The translations under genes and the position numbers were made by a program. From Novosphingobium sp. SCN 66-18 (GTDB taxonomy: Bacteria; Pseudomonadota; Alphaproteobacteria; Sphingomonadales; Sphingomonadaceae): a stretch of DNA of 64,000 bases. Under the pieces are notes generated by a model. The model was not told the DNA's origin. It ran no database searches and saw only the letters and a list, made by a program, of their open reading frames with translations. The stretch is taken from the NCBI GenBank assembly GCA_001725355.1, contig MEGD01000005.1:1-64000 (forward strand), written 5' to 3'. Positions 33,954 through 41,613 of the stretch are shown here, piece by piece; positions within the stretch are counted from its first letter, which is position 1, and every line of letters begins with the position of its first letter.

Positions 33954-35445
33954 GCGCCCACCCGTGCGGGCTCGATCCAGCAAGATAGCCATCGGGCCGG
34001 ATCAGCATCAGGCAATCACCTTCCAGCCCGCAATTGGCGCGCAGCTCTCCGGCTCGATCCTGCCAGGTTCCCGGGCCGCGATCGATCTCGACCATGCGCA
34101 TTCCGGGACGCGCCAGCGCACCGGAAATGGCCGCGCCGCCGATTGCGAGCAGGGTGAAGTCCGGATGCCGCAGAAGGTCGAACAAGCGAACCGTTTGCCC
34201 CTCGGGATCTATGATCGTGGCGTCTGGGACGCGGTCGCCCGCCTGGACCTTACCCGGATGGCTCCGCGCCTCGGCGGCGATTGGCGAGGCGCGATAATTG
34301 AGATCGAGCTGCAGCGTATCGCGCCCTCGCCGCATGTCCGCCTTGTCGGTCATTTGCGTGAGTAGGCCCTTGCTCATGGCAAGGACGCCGGCGCCGATAT
34401 CGCGGCGCTCGGATTCATAGGTGTCGAGGAGCGCCGCATCGGCCCCCCGTAGCACCGCAGCGAGCTTCCACCCGAGGTTGAAGCTGTCCTGGACGCTGGT
34501 ATTGAGGCCCTGCCCGCCGGTCGGCGGGTGCGCGTGCGCGGCATCGCCGGCAATGAAGGCGTGGCCGCGGCGATAGGCGTCCGCGAGGCGGAAATTGACG
34601 CGGTAGATCGAGGTCCAGGTCGGCTCGCCCGCGATAAGCGATGGATCGCCGGTGCGTGCCGCGATTAACGCCTGGATCGCCTCACGGGTCTGGTCCGGCG
34701 TGTCGTCGGTCGTGAGTTCCGCGGAGAGCTGGAAGCTGTTGGTCTTGGCGAGCGGGCAAAGCGCGAACTGCCCCCCCGGGGCTTTCGGCCAACGGTGCCA
34801 GCCATCCGCCGACAGGTTGGCGACCGGAAGGTCGGCGATCAGCATGCGGAAGGTGCCGGTCTCTCCGGGATAGCCGATGCCGAGTGTCTTGCGCACCGTA
34901 CTGCGCGCACCATCGGTTCCGATCAGCCAGGCACAGGTGATCGTCTGTGCCTGGCCATCAACCATGACGCGGGCCTCGACGCCGTTTTCCGTCTCGGCGA
35001 GCCCGGCGAACTCGACCCCGAATTCCACCTGCCCCCCCAGATCGGCGAGACGGGCGCGCAGTATCTCTTCCGTGCGCCACTGGGGAATCATCAGGGAAAG
35101 CGGATAGGGTTCGCCGGGCCGCGCGTCGGTCTTGGCCGCGATGACCTGTGGGCCGTTCTCGCCGACGCCGTAGTTGACGATCGGGGGATAGGGCGCCGAG
35201 GCGTTCAGAAACGCCTCGATCATCCCCAGTTGTTCGAAAATCTCGATCGTGCGGGGCTGAAGACCTTTGCCGCGCGATCCCGCGAACGGCTGCTTGCCGC
35301 GTTCGATGATGCGGAAGGAGACGCCCCTGCGCGCCAGGTCGATCGCCAGCGTCAGCCCGGCAGAGCCGGCGCCCACGATCAGGACCGGGACATCCTCGCC
35401 CGCCGGGATACGGGCGGGCGAGGCCGATGGGTCACGAGTGCTCAA
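33655..35445 (-). CDS. FAD-dependent aromatic monooxygenase, frameshifted near its C-terminus
   Basis: Class A flavoprotein hydroxylase of the PheA/MhpA type: N-terminal VLIVGAGSAGLTLAIDLARRG (FAD GxGxxG), DG motif LIGTDGARSTVRKTLGI, HAFIAGDAAHAHPPTGGQGLN (FAD ribityl) and a C-terminal thioredoxin-like domain ending CLMLIRPDGYLA. After that residue the frame turns into arginine/alanine-rich sequence and runs on to 33655 across the next gene. One extra base between 33978 and 33979 would instead give AWIEPARVGA and a TGA at 33950, forming an ATGA overlap with the hydrolase start and a 498-residue protein. The start TTG at 35445 overlaps the receptor stop (TTGA). It probably makes gentisate or its precursor by ring hydroxylation; substrate uncertain. 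Confidence 0.87.
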   Translation of the reverse strand: MSTRDPSASPARIPAGEDVPVLIVGAGSAGLTLAIDLARRGVSFRIIERGKQPFAGSRGKGLQPRTIEIFEQLGMIEAFLNASAPYPPIVNYGVGENGPQVIAAKTDARPGEPYPLSLMIPQWRTEEILRARLADLGGQVEFGVEFAGLAETENGVEARVMVDGQAQTITCAWLIGTDGARSTVRKTLGIGYPGETGTFRMLIADLPVANLSADGWHRWPKAPGGQFALCPLAKTNSFQLSAELTTDDTPDQTREAIQALIAARTGDPSLIAGEPTWTSIYRVNFRLADAYRRGHAFIAGDAAHAHPPTGGQGLNTSVQDSFNLGWKLAAVLRGADAALLDTYESERRDIGAGVLAMSKGLLTQMTDKADMRRGRDTLQLDLNYRASPIAAEARSHPGKVQAGDRVPDATIIDPEGQTVRLFDLLRHPDFTLLAIGGAAISGALARPGMRMVEIDRGPGTWQDRAGELRANCGLEGDCLMLIRPDGYLAGSSPHGWAHERIDDALGRNGRGRGACGTGYRTRAARRAPAAGGRAPIAFDLPFPPSGRRLASASDRGSDRVARNRRACRINALCPQRGARRCRILAARHRRLGPLRA

Positions 35446-38363
35446 AACTTGAACCTCACGCCCGCGCGGAACTGCCGGCCGATCACGTCATAGAGATAGC
35501 CGTTGGTGCCGGTCGAAAGGAAACCCGTGGCGCCGTAGATCGGGGCGACGGGCGGGCTCCGGTCGAACAGATTCTGGACCGCGAAATAGACTTGCGCGCC
35601 CTTGCCGAAATTCGGCATTTTGAAACCAAGCGTGAGGTCCGTGTAGAACACGGCGGACACATGGTTGTTGTTGATGTCGACGCCTTCCACCCAGGCGTTG
35701 TTAAGCTTGCCGGCGCTGATGAAGCGCTCGGTGAGAGTCGCGGTGAAGTGATCCGAATCGTAGCCCGCCGATGCCAGCCAGCGCCAGCTGGGCACGGCCT
35801 GCGAGTTCTGGTCGAAATTGGCGTTCTGCCCGGCGTATTCGGTGGTCACGCCGCCGATGGTTACGGTGCGGTGCGCAACGTAGGTCCCGACCAGTCTCAA
35901 ATCGAGCGATCCGCCCCAGTTGCTAGCGATATCCGAAAGGTTGCGACGGTAGCTCGCCTCGATGTCGACACCGCGCGTGGCCTCGCCGCCAATGTTGAGC
36001 GGGAGCAGCTTGACCAGCGTGATCTGATTGGCGGGATTGCGCGTGATGAACGAGCATTGCAGCGCATCGCCGCCCTGGCACAGGTTGATGACGGCCTGCG
36101 CGGTGTTCGAATAGATCGCCTTGTCTATCTTGATGTCGAAATAGTCGACCGAGATGCCGAAGCCCGGCAACCATTTGGGACGATAGACGATGCCAGCCGA
36201 GGTCGTATCCGCCTTTTCCGGCGCCAGGTTCGGATTGCCCGAAGCGAACTGCTGGACACTGTAGCTCCTGTTCAGCACCGGGTCGTTGATGGTCTGGTTG
36301 AGATTGTTGCCGGCCTGGAAGAGTTCGGCGAGATTGGGCGCGCGGATGTCGCGCGAGCGCGTGCCGCGCAACCGGAGCTGGCTGTCGACGTCCCAGGTCA
36401 GACCGACCTTCCAACTCGTCACGTCGCCCGACAGACTGTAACTGGTGTAGCGGACGGCGCCGTTGAAATCGACTTCGCGAAAGAAAGGCTTGTCCTTCAG
36501 AAGCGGCACCACCGTTTCGAAGAACCCTTCCTTCACGTCATAATGACCTTTCGACGGACGGAAATTGCCGAGAAAGAAGGCGTTGGTCTGGTCCAGCGCC
36601 GTCGTGGCGGCGGCATAGGATTCCCTGCGCCATTCGCCGCCGAGCGCGATCGACACGGGGCCCGCCCAGGTCGAGAAGGGCTCACCGCGGAGCGATCCCG
36701 AAACCACGTCCTGCTTGATCGTGATATTCTGATAGGACTGGCCGTAGATATAGGCGAGCGAAGCGGGCGTGCTCTTGTTGGTACCGAACACGTTATAGGG
36801 GACGCAGCCGTTGGTGGGGTTGGTCAGCGTCGAGCGGCAGACGATCTGGTTGTTTGCCGGGTTCACTACCGCATCGACGGCATTGTTGAAATTGGCGGTG
36901 ATCGGATTGTTTGAATAATCGCCGTTCAGGAACTTCGTTTCGCCATGCTGGCCGTAGATGTCCCAGCTCCAGCCATTGCCGAATTTGCCCTCGACCCCGC
37001 CGACATAGCGGAACTGCTCGCGATCGTTCCGCCCAACCGATGGCCCCCAATCGAGAAAGATCTTCCCCAGCGTGAAGCTCGCAAGGTTGCCGGCAGTCAT
37101 GGCCGCCTTGGTGGCCGGATCGAGATAGGCATTGTCGGCCTTGATCGCTATGTTGCCGTCGCGTTCGTAAACGCGGGCGAAAATCTTGCTCTTGACGTTG
37201 GCGTAGCCGAATTCGGCATAAGCCGTGATATTGTCGGTGAGGTCGTAACTTGCCCGGGCGAAAACGGTCCCGCCCTTTACCGGAGAGCCGAGCCGGATGA
37301 TCTGGCTCACGTCCTGGCCATCACCACCGAACGAGAGCACGCCGGACTTGAAGCCTGGCCGAAAAGGCACCGGGCTGCCTGCCGAGGTAAATTGCGTGTT
37401 GACGAGCCCACCGGTGGACGACGTGACGCCGCCCGTCGTCGTGGTCGAGGTGATGAGGCCGCCATCGGTCGCGACCCCCAGGCCGACGCCGGGCTGCAGC
37501 AGCATCCTGGGCTGCCCGTTTCCGGCAACGAATGCCGGGTTGTTGACGACCTTGTAGCTCTGGAACCAGTTGCGCGACGTCACATAGTCCGCAGCGCCAT
37601 CATCGTGGTATTCGCCGGAAACGAGCACATGCCCGCGACCGCCGGCGAACTTTGCGCCAAAGCTCAGCTCGGCCTTGAACGTTCGGGCATCGCCTTCGTC
37701 CGAGATACCGGACTGGATGTTGCCCATGACGCCCGTGAAATTCTTGTTGAGAACATAGTTCACGACACCGGCGACGGCGTCCGAACCCCACGCGGCCGAT
37801 GCGCCGCCCGTCACGACGTCGACGCGTTCGACCAGCGCCTGCGGGAGCAGGCCGACGTCGATGTTCCCGGTCAGCGTCGAGGGCGCCACCCGGTGCCCAT
37901 CGAGCAGGACCAGCGTGCGGTTGGCGCCAAGAGCGCGCAGGTTGTAGAGATTTGCGCCGACGGTCGCCGATGCGCCGGTGGTTGCGACACGCGGCGTGGT
38001 CGAACCGACCAGTGCGGGCAACTCGTTCACATAGTCCGCAAGCGAGGCAGGCGCGGCAGACTGGATTTGCGCGGAACCGATGACGGTGGTCGGCGTGGGC
38101 GCCGTATAGCCAGACCGCGCAACGCGCGTGCCGGTCACGACGATGTCGCCTGCTGCCGAGGCACTCTCCTCTGTTGCGGCAGCCTGCCCTTCCTGCGGGG
38201 GCGAGTTGGTCGTCTGTGGAGCGGCTGCCTGAACGACAGCGGCGGCTGCAACGATTTTATCCTGCGCCAACGCGGGCTCGGCACCGCATGCGATGGTCAA
38301 TGCCAGCAACGATGCCGCCTGGCAGAGTTGAGGACGACGTGTGCGCTCTTGCATGCGGTTCAT
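35442..38363 (-). CDS. TonB-dependent outer-membrane receptor
   Basis: 973 residues. A signal peptide ending near PALAQ is followed by a Q/A/P-rich linker, a plug domain (about residues 70-200: DIVVTGTRVARSGY, LRALGANRTLVLLDGHRV, VERVDVVTGGASAAWGSDAV) and a 22-strand-type barrel that ends RQFRAGVRFKF with the terminal aromatic residue. It should import a scarce or bulky substrate across the outer membrane using TonB energy. As first gene of the gentisate operon, coupled by a TTGA overlap to the monooxygenase, it probably takes up the aromatic substrate rather than a siderophore. Divergent from an AraC regulator. Confidence 0.93.
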   Translation of the reverse strand: MNRMQERTRRPQLCQAASLLALTIACGAEPALAQDKIVAAAAVVQAAAPQTTNSPPQEGQAAATEESASAAGDIVVTGTRVARSGYTAPTPTTVIGSAQIQSAAPASLADYVNELPALVGSTTPRVATTGASATVGANLYNLRALGANRTLVLLDGHRVAPSTLTGNIDVGLLPQALVERVDVVTGGASAAWGSDAVAGVVNYVLNKNFTGVMGNIQSGISDEGDARTFKAELSFGAKFAGGRGHVLVSGEYHDDGAADYVTSRNWFQSYKVVNNPAFVAGNGQPRMLLQPGVGLGVATDGGLITSTTTTGGVTSSTGGLVNTQFTSAGSPVPFRPGFKSGVLSFGGDGQDVSQIIRLGSPVKGGTVFARASYDLTDNITAYAEFGYANVKSKIFARVYERDGNIAIKADNAYLDPATKAAMTAGNLASFTLGKIFLDWGPSVGRNDREQFRYVGGVEGKFGNGWSWDIYGQHGETKFLNGDYSNNPITANFNNAVDAVVNPANNQIVCRSTLTNPTNGCVPYNVFGTNKSTPASLAYIYGQSYQNITIKQDVVSGSLRGEPFSTWAGPVSIALGGEWRRESYAAATTALDQTNAFFLGNFRPSKGHYDVKEGFFETVVPLLKDKPFFREVDFNGAVRYTSYSLSGDVTSWKVGLTWDVDSQLRLRGTRSRDIRAPNLAELFQAGNNLNQTINDPVLNRSYSVQQFASGNPNLAPEKADTTSAGIVYRPKWLPGFGISVDYFDIKIDKAIYSNTAQAVINLCQGGDALQCSFITRNPANQITLVKLLPLNIGGEATRGVDIEASYRRNLSDIASNWGGSLDLRLVGTYVAHRTVTIGGVTTEYAGQNANFDQNSQAVPSWRWLASAGYDSDHFTATLTERFISAGKLNNAWVEGVDINNNHVSAVFYTDLTLGFKMPNFGKGAQVYFAVQNLFDRSPPVAPIYGATGFLSTGTNGYLYDVIGRQFRAGVRFKF

Positions 38364-38664
38364 GAACGGCTCTCTCCCATCTCCAGCCTCTTCACGTGAC
38401 CATCTTGCCGACGCTTCGGGCTTGCCGTCTTATGAGGCAGGCCGCCCGTTTCCTTATAACAGCACGCTCCGGAACCTTATCAAAGCGTCCGATAATCGCG
38501 TGGGCTATCAAGTGAGTATGAAAGCCGAACTGCAGGGACTGCATGCAGACCGCGTTTTCGCCGCGACAATGTTGCGCAGCATCAGCACCGCGCATAGAGT
38601 TCAAAACGGATGAGCGCAGCTCACCGGAAAGGCGAGGTAACGGCGCCGCAAAAGGAGTGGATGG
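38364..38664. promoter_or_regulatory. Divergent control region between TonB receptor and AraC genes
   Basis: 301 bases that must carry both promoters and any AraC sites. The only sharp element is CTGCATGCAG at 38539-38548, the core of the two palindromes at 23389 and 23530. AAAGGAG at 38651-38657 is the ribosome binding site of the AraC gene. No convincing -35/-10 pair was found. Confidence 0.5.
38539..38548. promoter_or_regulatory. CTGCATGCAG palindrome, copy C
   Basis: Ten-base perfect palindrome identical to the core of copies A and B, here upstream of the gentisate operon. Its flanks do not extend the symmetry, so it may be a weaker site or chance. Confidence 0.4.
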
Positions 38665-39522
38665 GTGGCGCACGAACAAACACCGATCTGGATCGTGACC
38701 GGTGATTTCGGTCGCGCGACCGTGAACATCACGGGCCGCGCGCTGGTCGAACATGCGCACCAGCAGTTCAACATGCTCTTCATGCTCGGTGGTGCGGACA
38801 CGAAGTTCCGGTCAGGATCGGAAACACTCCCGCTCGATGAAGGGTCGGTGCTGCTTTTCAATCCCTGGGTGCCGCACCTGAAGCTTGCGAATGAAGACGG
38901 CCCGACAATGATTCTGTCGCTGATCATCGAGCAGGCATGGATCGATCGCGTGCTGGAAGCGCAAGGACTGCGTGCCGGTCTGGTCTTTCCGCGCTTGCTC
39001 GAGCAGATGACGGAAAGCGTCCGGGTGCAAGCCGAACGGCTTGCGGCGTCGATCTCGCGCGATCTGGTCGAAAAAGCGGATGACCGCGAAGCGTTGCTTA
39101 TTGACCTCATCGACGCTGTAACCCGCGCCTATATCGCGCCAGACGTCGAAAGAACGGGGACCACCAGCGTCAGGCCGATCGATTTCCGGATTCGCAAGGC
39201 GCTGAGGCTCATCCACGATCATGCCTACGAGAATCCGCGGATCGACGAGATCGCGAAAATGGTCGGCCTTTCGCGATCGCACTTCTTCGAGCAGTTCCGG
39301 CGCTGCATCGGCGCCTCGCCACAGCATTATATCGACCATATCCGGATGCGGGCCGCGACACGGTGCCTTAGCACGACCGACGAGCCGCTGGTCGAACTGG
39401 CCGATCGCCTGGGCTTTGGCGCGCACAGCAATTTCACCCGGTTCTTCGCCCAGCACATGGCGGTCAGCCCGAGCGAGTTCCGTCGCCAGACTCATCAGGT
39501 GGACGGCGATCCATCAGCTTGA
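38665..39522 (+). CDS. AraC-family transcriptional regulator (copy 2)
   Basis: 285 residues from a GTG preceded by AAAGGAG. Effector domain with HAHQQFNMLFMLGGAD and FNPWVPHLKL; C-terminal double HTH with AKMVGLSRSHFFEQFRRCIG and ADRLGFGAHSNFTRFFAQH. Near-identical in layout and motifs to copy 1 at 19753-20595, so the two arose by duplication. Divergent placement next to the TonB receptor makes it the likely activator of the gentisate operon. The 3' end overlaps the converging GST gene by 9 bases. Confidence 0.92.
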   Translation: MAHEQTPIWIVTGDFGRATVNITGRALVEHAHQQFNMLFMLGGADTKFRSGSETLPLDEGSVLLFNPWVPHLKLANEDGPTMILSLIIEQAWIDRVLEAQGLRAGLVFPRLLEQMTESVRVQAERLAASISRDLVEKADDREALLIDLIDAVTRAYIAPDVERTGTTSVRPIDFRIRKALRLIHDHAYENPRIDEIAKMVGLSRSHFFEQFRRCIGASPQHYIDHIRMRAATRCLSTTDEPLVELADRLGFGAHSNFTRFFAQHMAVSPSEFRRQTHQVDGDPSA

Positions 39523-40119
39523 CAGGAGCGCAGCGCCCGGGCGCCGCCGCACCTCGTCGAACCATTGGCCGAGCGCCGCCAGCGGCGCGCGCTTGACTGG
39601 CAGCGTCGTCCAGCGACGCACCGCAATCCCGATCGGAATGTCGGCAAGCGTGAACGCCGACCCGGCGATGAAGCGCGACGCCTCAAGCGCGGCGTCGACG
39701 ATCCCGAACAGCACGTCGGCCTCCGCTTCGGCGCGCGCCAGCTGTTCGGCCGGCGGCGGCGTGCCCGCCTTGATCGTCAGCCGGACCAGATCGCGCACGG
39801 CCTGGGCGAGGTGCGCGGCCTGCCAGTCGAGCCATTGATCGACCAGGGCAACCGTGCGCGGGTCGCCGGGGTAAAGCGCGTCCGCGCCTTCGCGCCGCGC
39901 CAGATAGCGCATGATCGCATGGGATTCCCACAGGATGAAGCCATTGTCGTCGATCGTCGGGATACGACCATTGGGATTGAGGCGGCGATAGCCCGCATCA
40001 TCGAGCCCCCCATGCGACCCGCCAATAGGCAGCAGCTCGTGATCGATACCCAGCTCGGTACAGGTCCACAGAACCTTTGCCACGTTCGGCGCCGCGCGAT
40101 GTCCCCAGATCTTCAACAT
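39514..40119 (-). CDS. Glutathione S-transferase family protein
   Basis: 201 residues from the ATG at 40119. The N-terminal thioredoxin-like domain has VAKVLWTCTELGIDHELL, NPNGRIPTIDDNG and LWESHAIMRYLA (glutathione contacts); the C-terminal helical domain covers about 90-200. It lacks the zeta-class CDIHP marker of the isomerase at 30474, so it is a different GST subgroup, perhaps detoxifying or dehalogenating. Divergent from the acetamidase-like gene across 233 bases. Confidence 0.87.
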   Translation of the reverse strand: MLKIWGHRAAPNVAKVLWTCTELGIDHELLPIGGSHGGLDDAGYRRLNPNGRIPTIDDNGFILWESHAIMRYLARREGADALYPGDPRTVALVDQWLDWQAAHLAQAVRDLVRLTIKAGTPPPAEQLARAEAEADVLFGIVDAALEASRFIAGSAFTLADIPIGIAVRRWTTLPVKRAPLAALGQWFDEVRRRPGAALLSS

Positions 40120-40219
40120 GCAGCATCCCCTCCTGTCGGCCGTGTCCATCGGCCAGCCCGACCTTATGGGAATGGATGCGCTCGGCTGATGTCGCTCAGT
40201 CCTGCCGCTTATCGCGTCG

Positions 40220-40235
40220 TCCGAATGTTCGGACC
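40220..40235. promoter_or_regulatory. Operator-like inverted repeat upstream of the acetamidase operon
   Basis: GTCCGAA-TG-TTCGGAC, perfect 7-base arms around a 2-base centre, located in the 233-base gap between the divergent GST and acetamidase genes. It has the size of a dimeric repressor site; protein unknown. Confidence 0.45.
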
Positions 40236-40352
40236 AGCCCTGAAATCCGGATGATTTGATAACAGCGGACCGGTTGGTTTCGGCCAATACGGGTCGCGAC
40301 GGTACCATTATGCCCGGGCCCATCAACAAGGGCCGATTGGGAGAGAACGAAC

Positions 40353-41612
40353 ATGACGCAATCATCGCACAGCTGCTGCCCTGCATACGATCCCTGTCCG
40401 CATCATCTGTGCGCGCAGGACGCGGCGGCCAACACGGATCGCGCGCGCGCCGCGGATGGCGTCGATCGCGAAGCCGTCGATCTGGCGCTCGACCAGCGCG
40501 GGATCAGCCGGCGGGGCATTCTGGCTGCCGGCGCGGGAGCCGCCATGTTCGTGCGCGGCGGAGCGGCCCCTGCCCTCGCCCGGAGCGCAGGCAGCACGCT
40601 TGCGCCGATGCCAGCCGGCCGGGTTCATGAGCTGCCCTCGACGCCGCAGACAGTGAAGGTCGGCGCGATGGACCCGGCGACGCCCGTCGTGCTCGAGATC
40701 GAGAGCGGCGACATCGTCCATTACCCGAACACGTGGGTGAACTGGGCGAACGAGGCCAAGCTCGGCATGGCGTTCGCCGAGCGCGAGAGCATTCGCAAGC
40801 GGTATCCCGCCGGCCCCTATTCGCTGATCGGCCCGGTCGCGGTCAAAGGCGCGGAACCCGGAGACGTGATCGAGTGCCGGATGGTCCGTCTGAAGCCGAT
40901 CGACTGGGGCTGGAATTCGACGCCAAAGGGCATGGGAGCGCTGCCGGACGCGTTCGACCAGCCCTATCTCCGCTACGTCAAGATGGATGCCCAGCGCCGC
41001 TTTGCGAACTTCGCCGAAGGCGTGCGCATCCCGCTGGCGCCGATCCAGGCGGTGATGGCAGTCCAGCCCGCCGGCGACAAGCCGGTAAGCGGGATCCTCA
41101 GCGGCCGCTATGGCGGCAACATCTCGCTGCGGGATCTGACCGAAGGCACATCGCTGTTCCTCGGAGTCGAAGTCGCAGGCGGGCGTCTCTGGACCGGCGA
41201 TAGCCATGCCGCGCAAGGCGACGGGGTGGTCGATCAGACGGCGATCGAGACGGCGATGGAAGACCTGCGCATCCAGTATATCCTGCACAAGCAGGTGCCG
41301 GTCGCAACTCCCGTGGCCGAGACGCACGACGCCTGGATCGTCCTTGCCTATGGCGACACGGTCGATCAGGCGCTCGCCGCATCGATCCGCCAGATGATTA
41401 CCTGGCTGTCTGGCGCTACCGGACTTTCGGGGCAGGACATCTATGCGCTCGCCAGCATCGCCGGCAGCTTCCGCATCACCCAGTATGCCAATCAGACCGG
41501 GAGCGTTTACACGAGCTCGCCGCGCAAGGCCGTCCACGGCGTGTTGCCCAAGGCGATCTTCGATGCGGCCAAACTCGCGCAGATCTCGCGCTCCCTCCGC
41601 CCCGGTGCCTGA
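40353..41612 (+). CDS. Acetamidase/formamidase family protein, probable Tat-exported
   Basis: 419 residues, FmdA/AmdA family: GAMDPATPVVLEIESGDIV, GPVAVKGAEPGDVIECRMV, LSGRYGGNISLRDLTEG, LFLGVEVAGGRLWTGDSHAAQGDG and IYALASIAGSFRITQ. A twin-arginine motif ISRRGIL (Arg53-Arg54) with a following hydrophobic stretch and an Ala-rich cleavage region suggests Tat export. Unusually, about 50 residues precede it, including a Cys/His-rich part (CC at 8-9, CPHHLC at 15-20). The start is supported by GGAGAG upstream. First gene of a five-gene unit; probably releases an acid from an amide. Confidence 0.87.
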   Translation: MTQSSHSCCPAYDPCPHHLCAQDAAANTDRARAADGVDREAVDLALDQRGISRRGILAAGAGAAMFVRGGAAPALARSAGSTLAPMPAGRVHELPSTPQTVKVGAMDPATPVVLEIESGDIVHYPNTWVNWANEAKLGMAFAERESIRKRYPAGPYSLIGPVAVKGAEPGDVIECRMVRLKPIDWGWNSTPKGMGALPDAFDQPYLRYVKMDAQRRFANFAEGVRIPLAPIQAVMAVQPAGDKPVSGILSGRYGGNISLRDLTEGTSLFLGVEVAGGRLWTGDSHAAQGDGVVDQTAIETAMEDLRIQYILHKQVPVATPVAETHDAWIVLAYGDTVDQALAASIRQMITWLSGATGLSGQDIYALASIAGSFRITQYANQTGSVYTSSPRKAVHGVLPKAIFDAAKLAQISRSLRPGA

Positions 41613-41613
41613 C

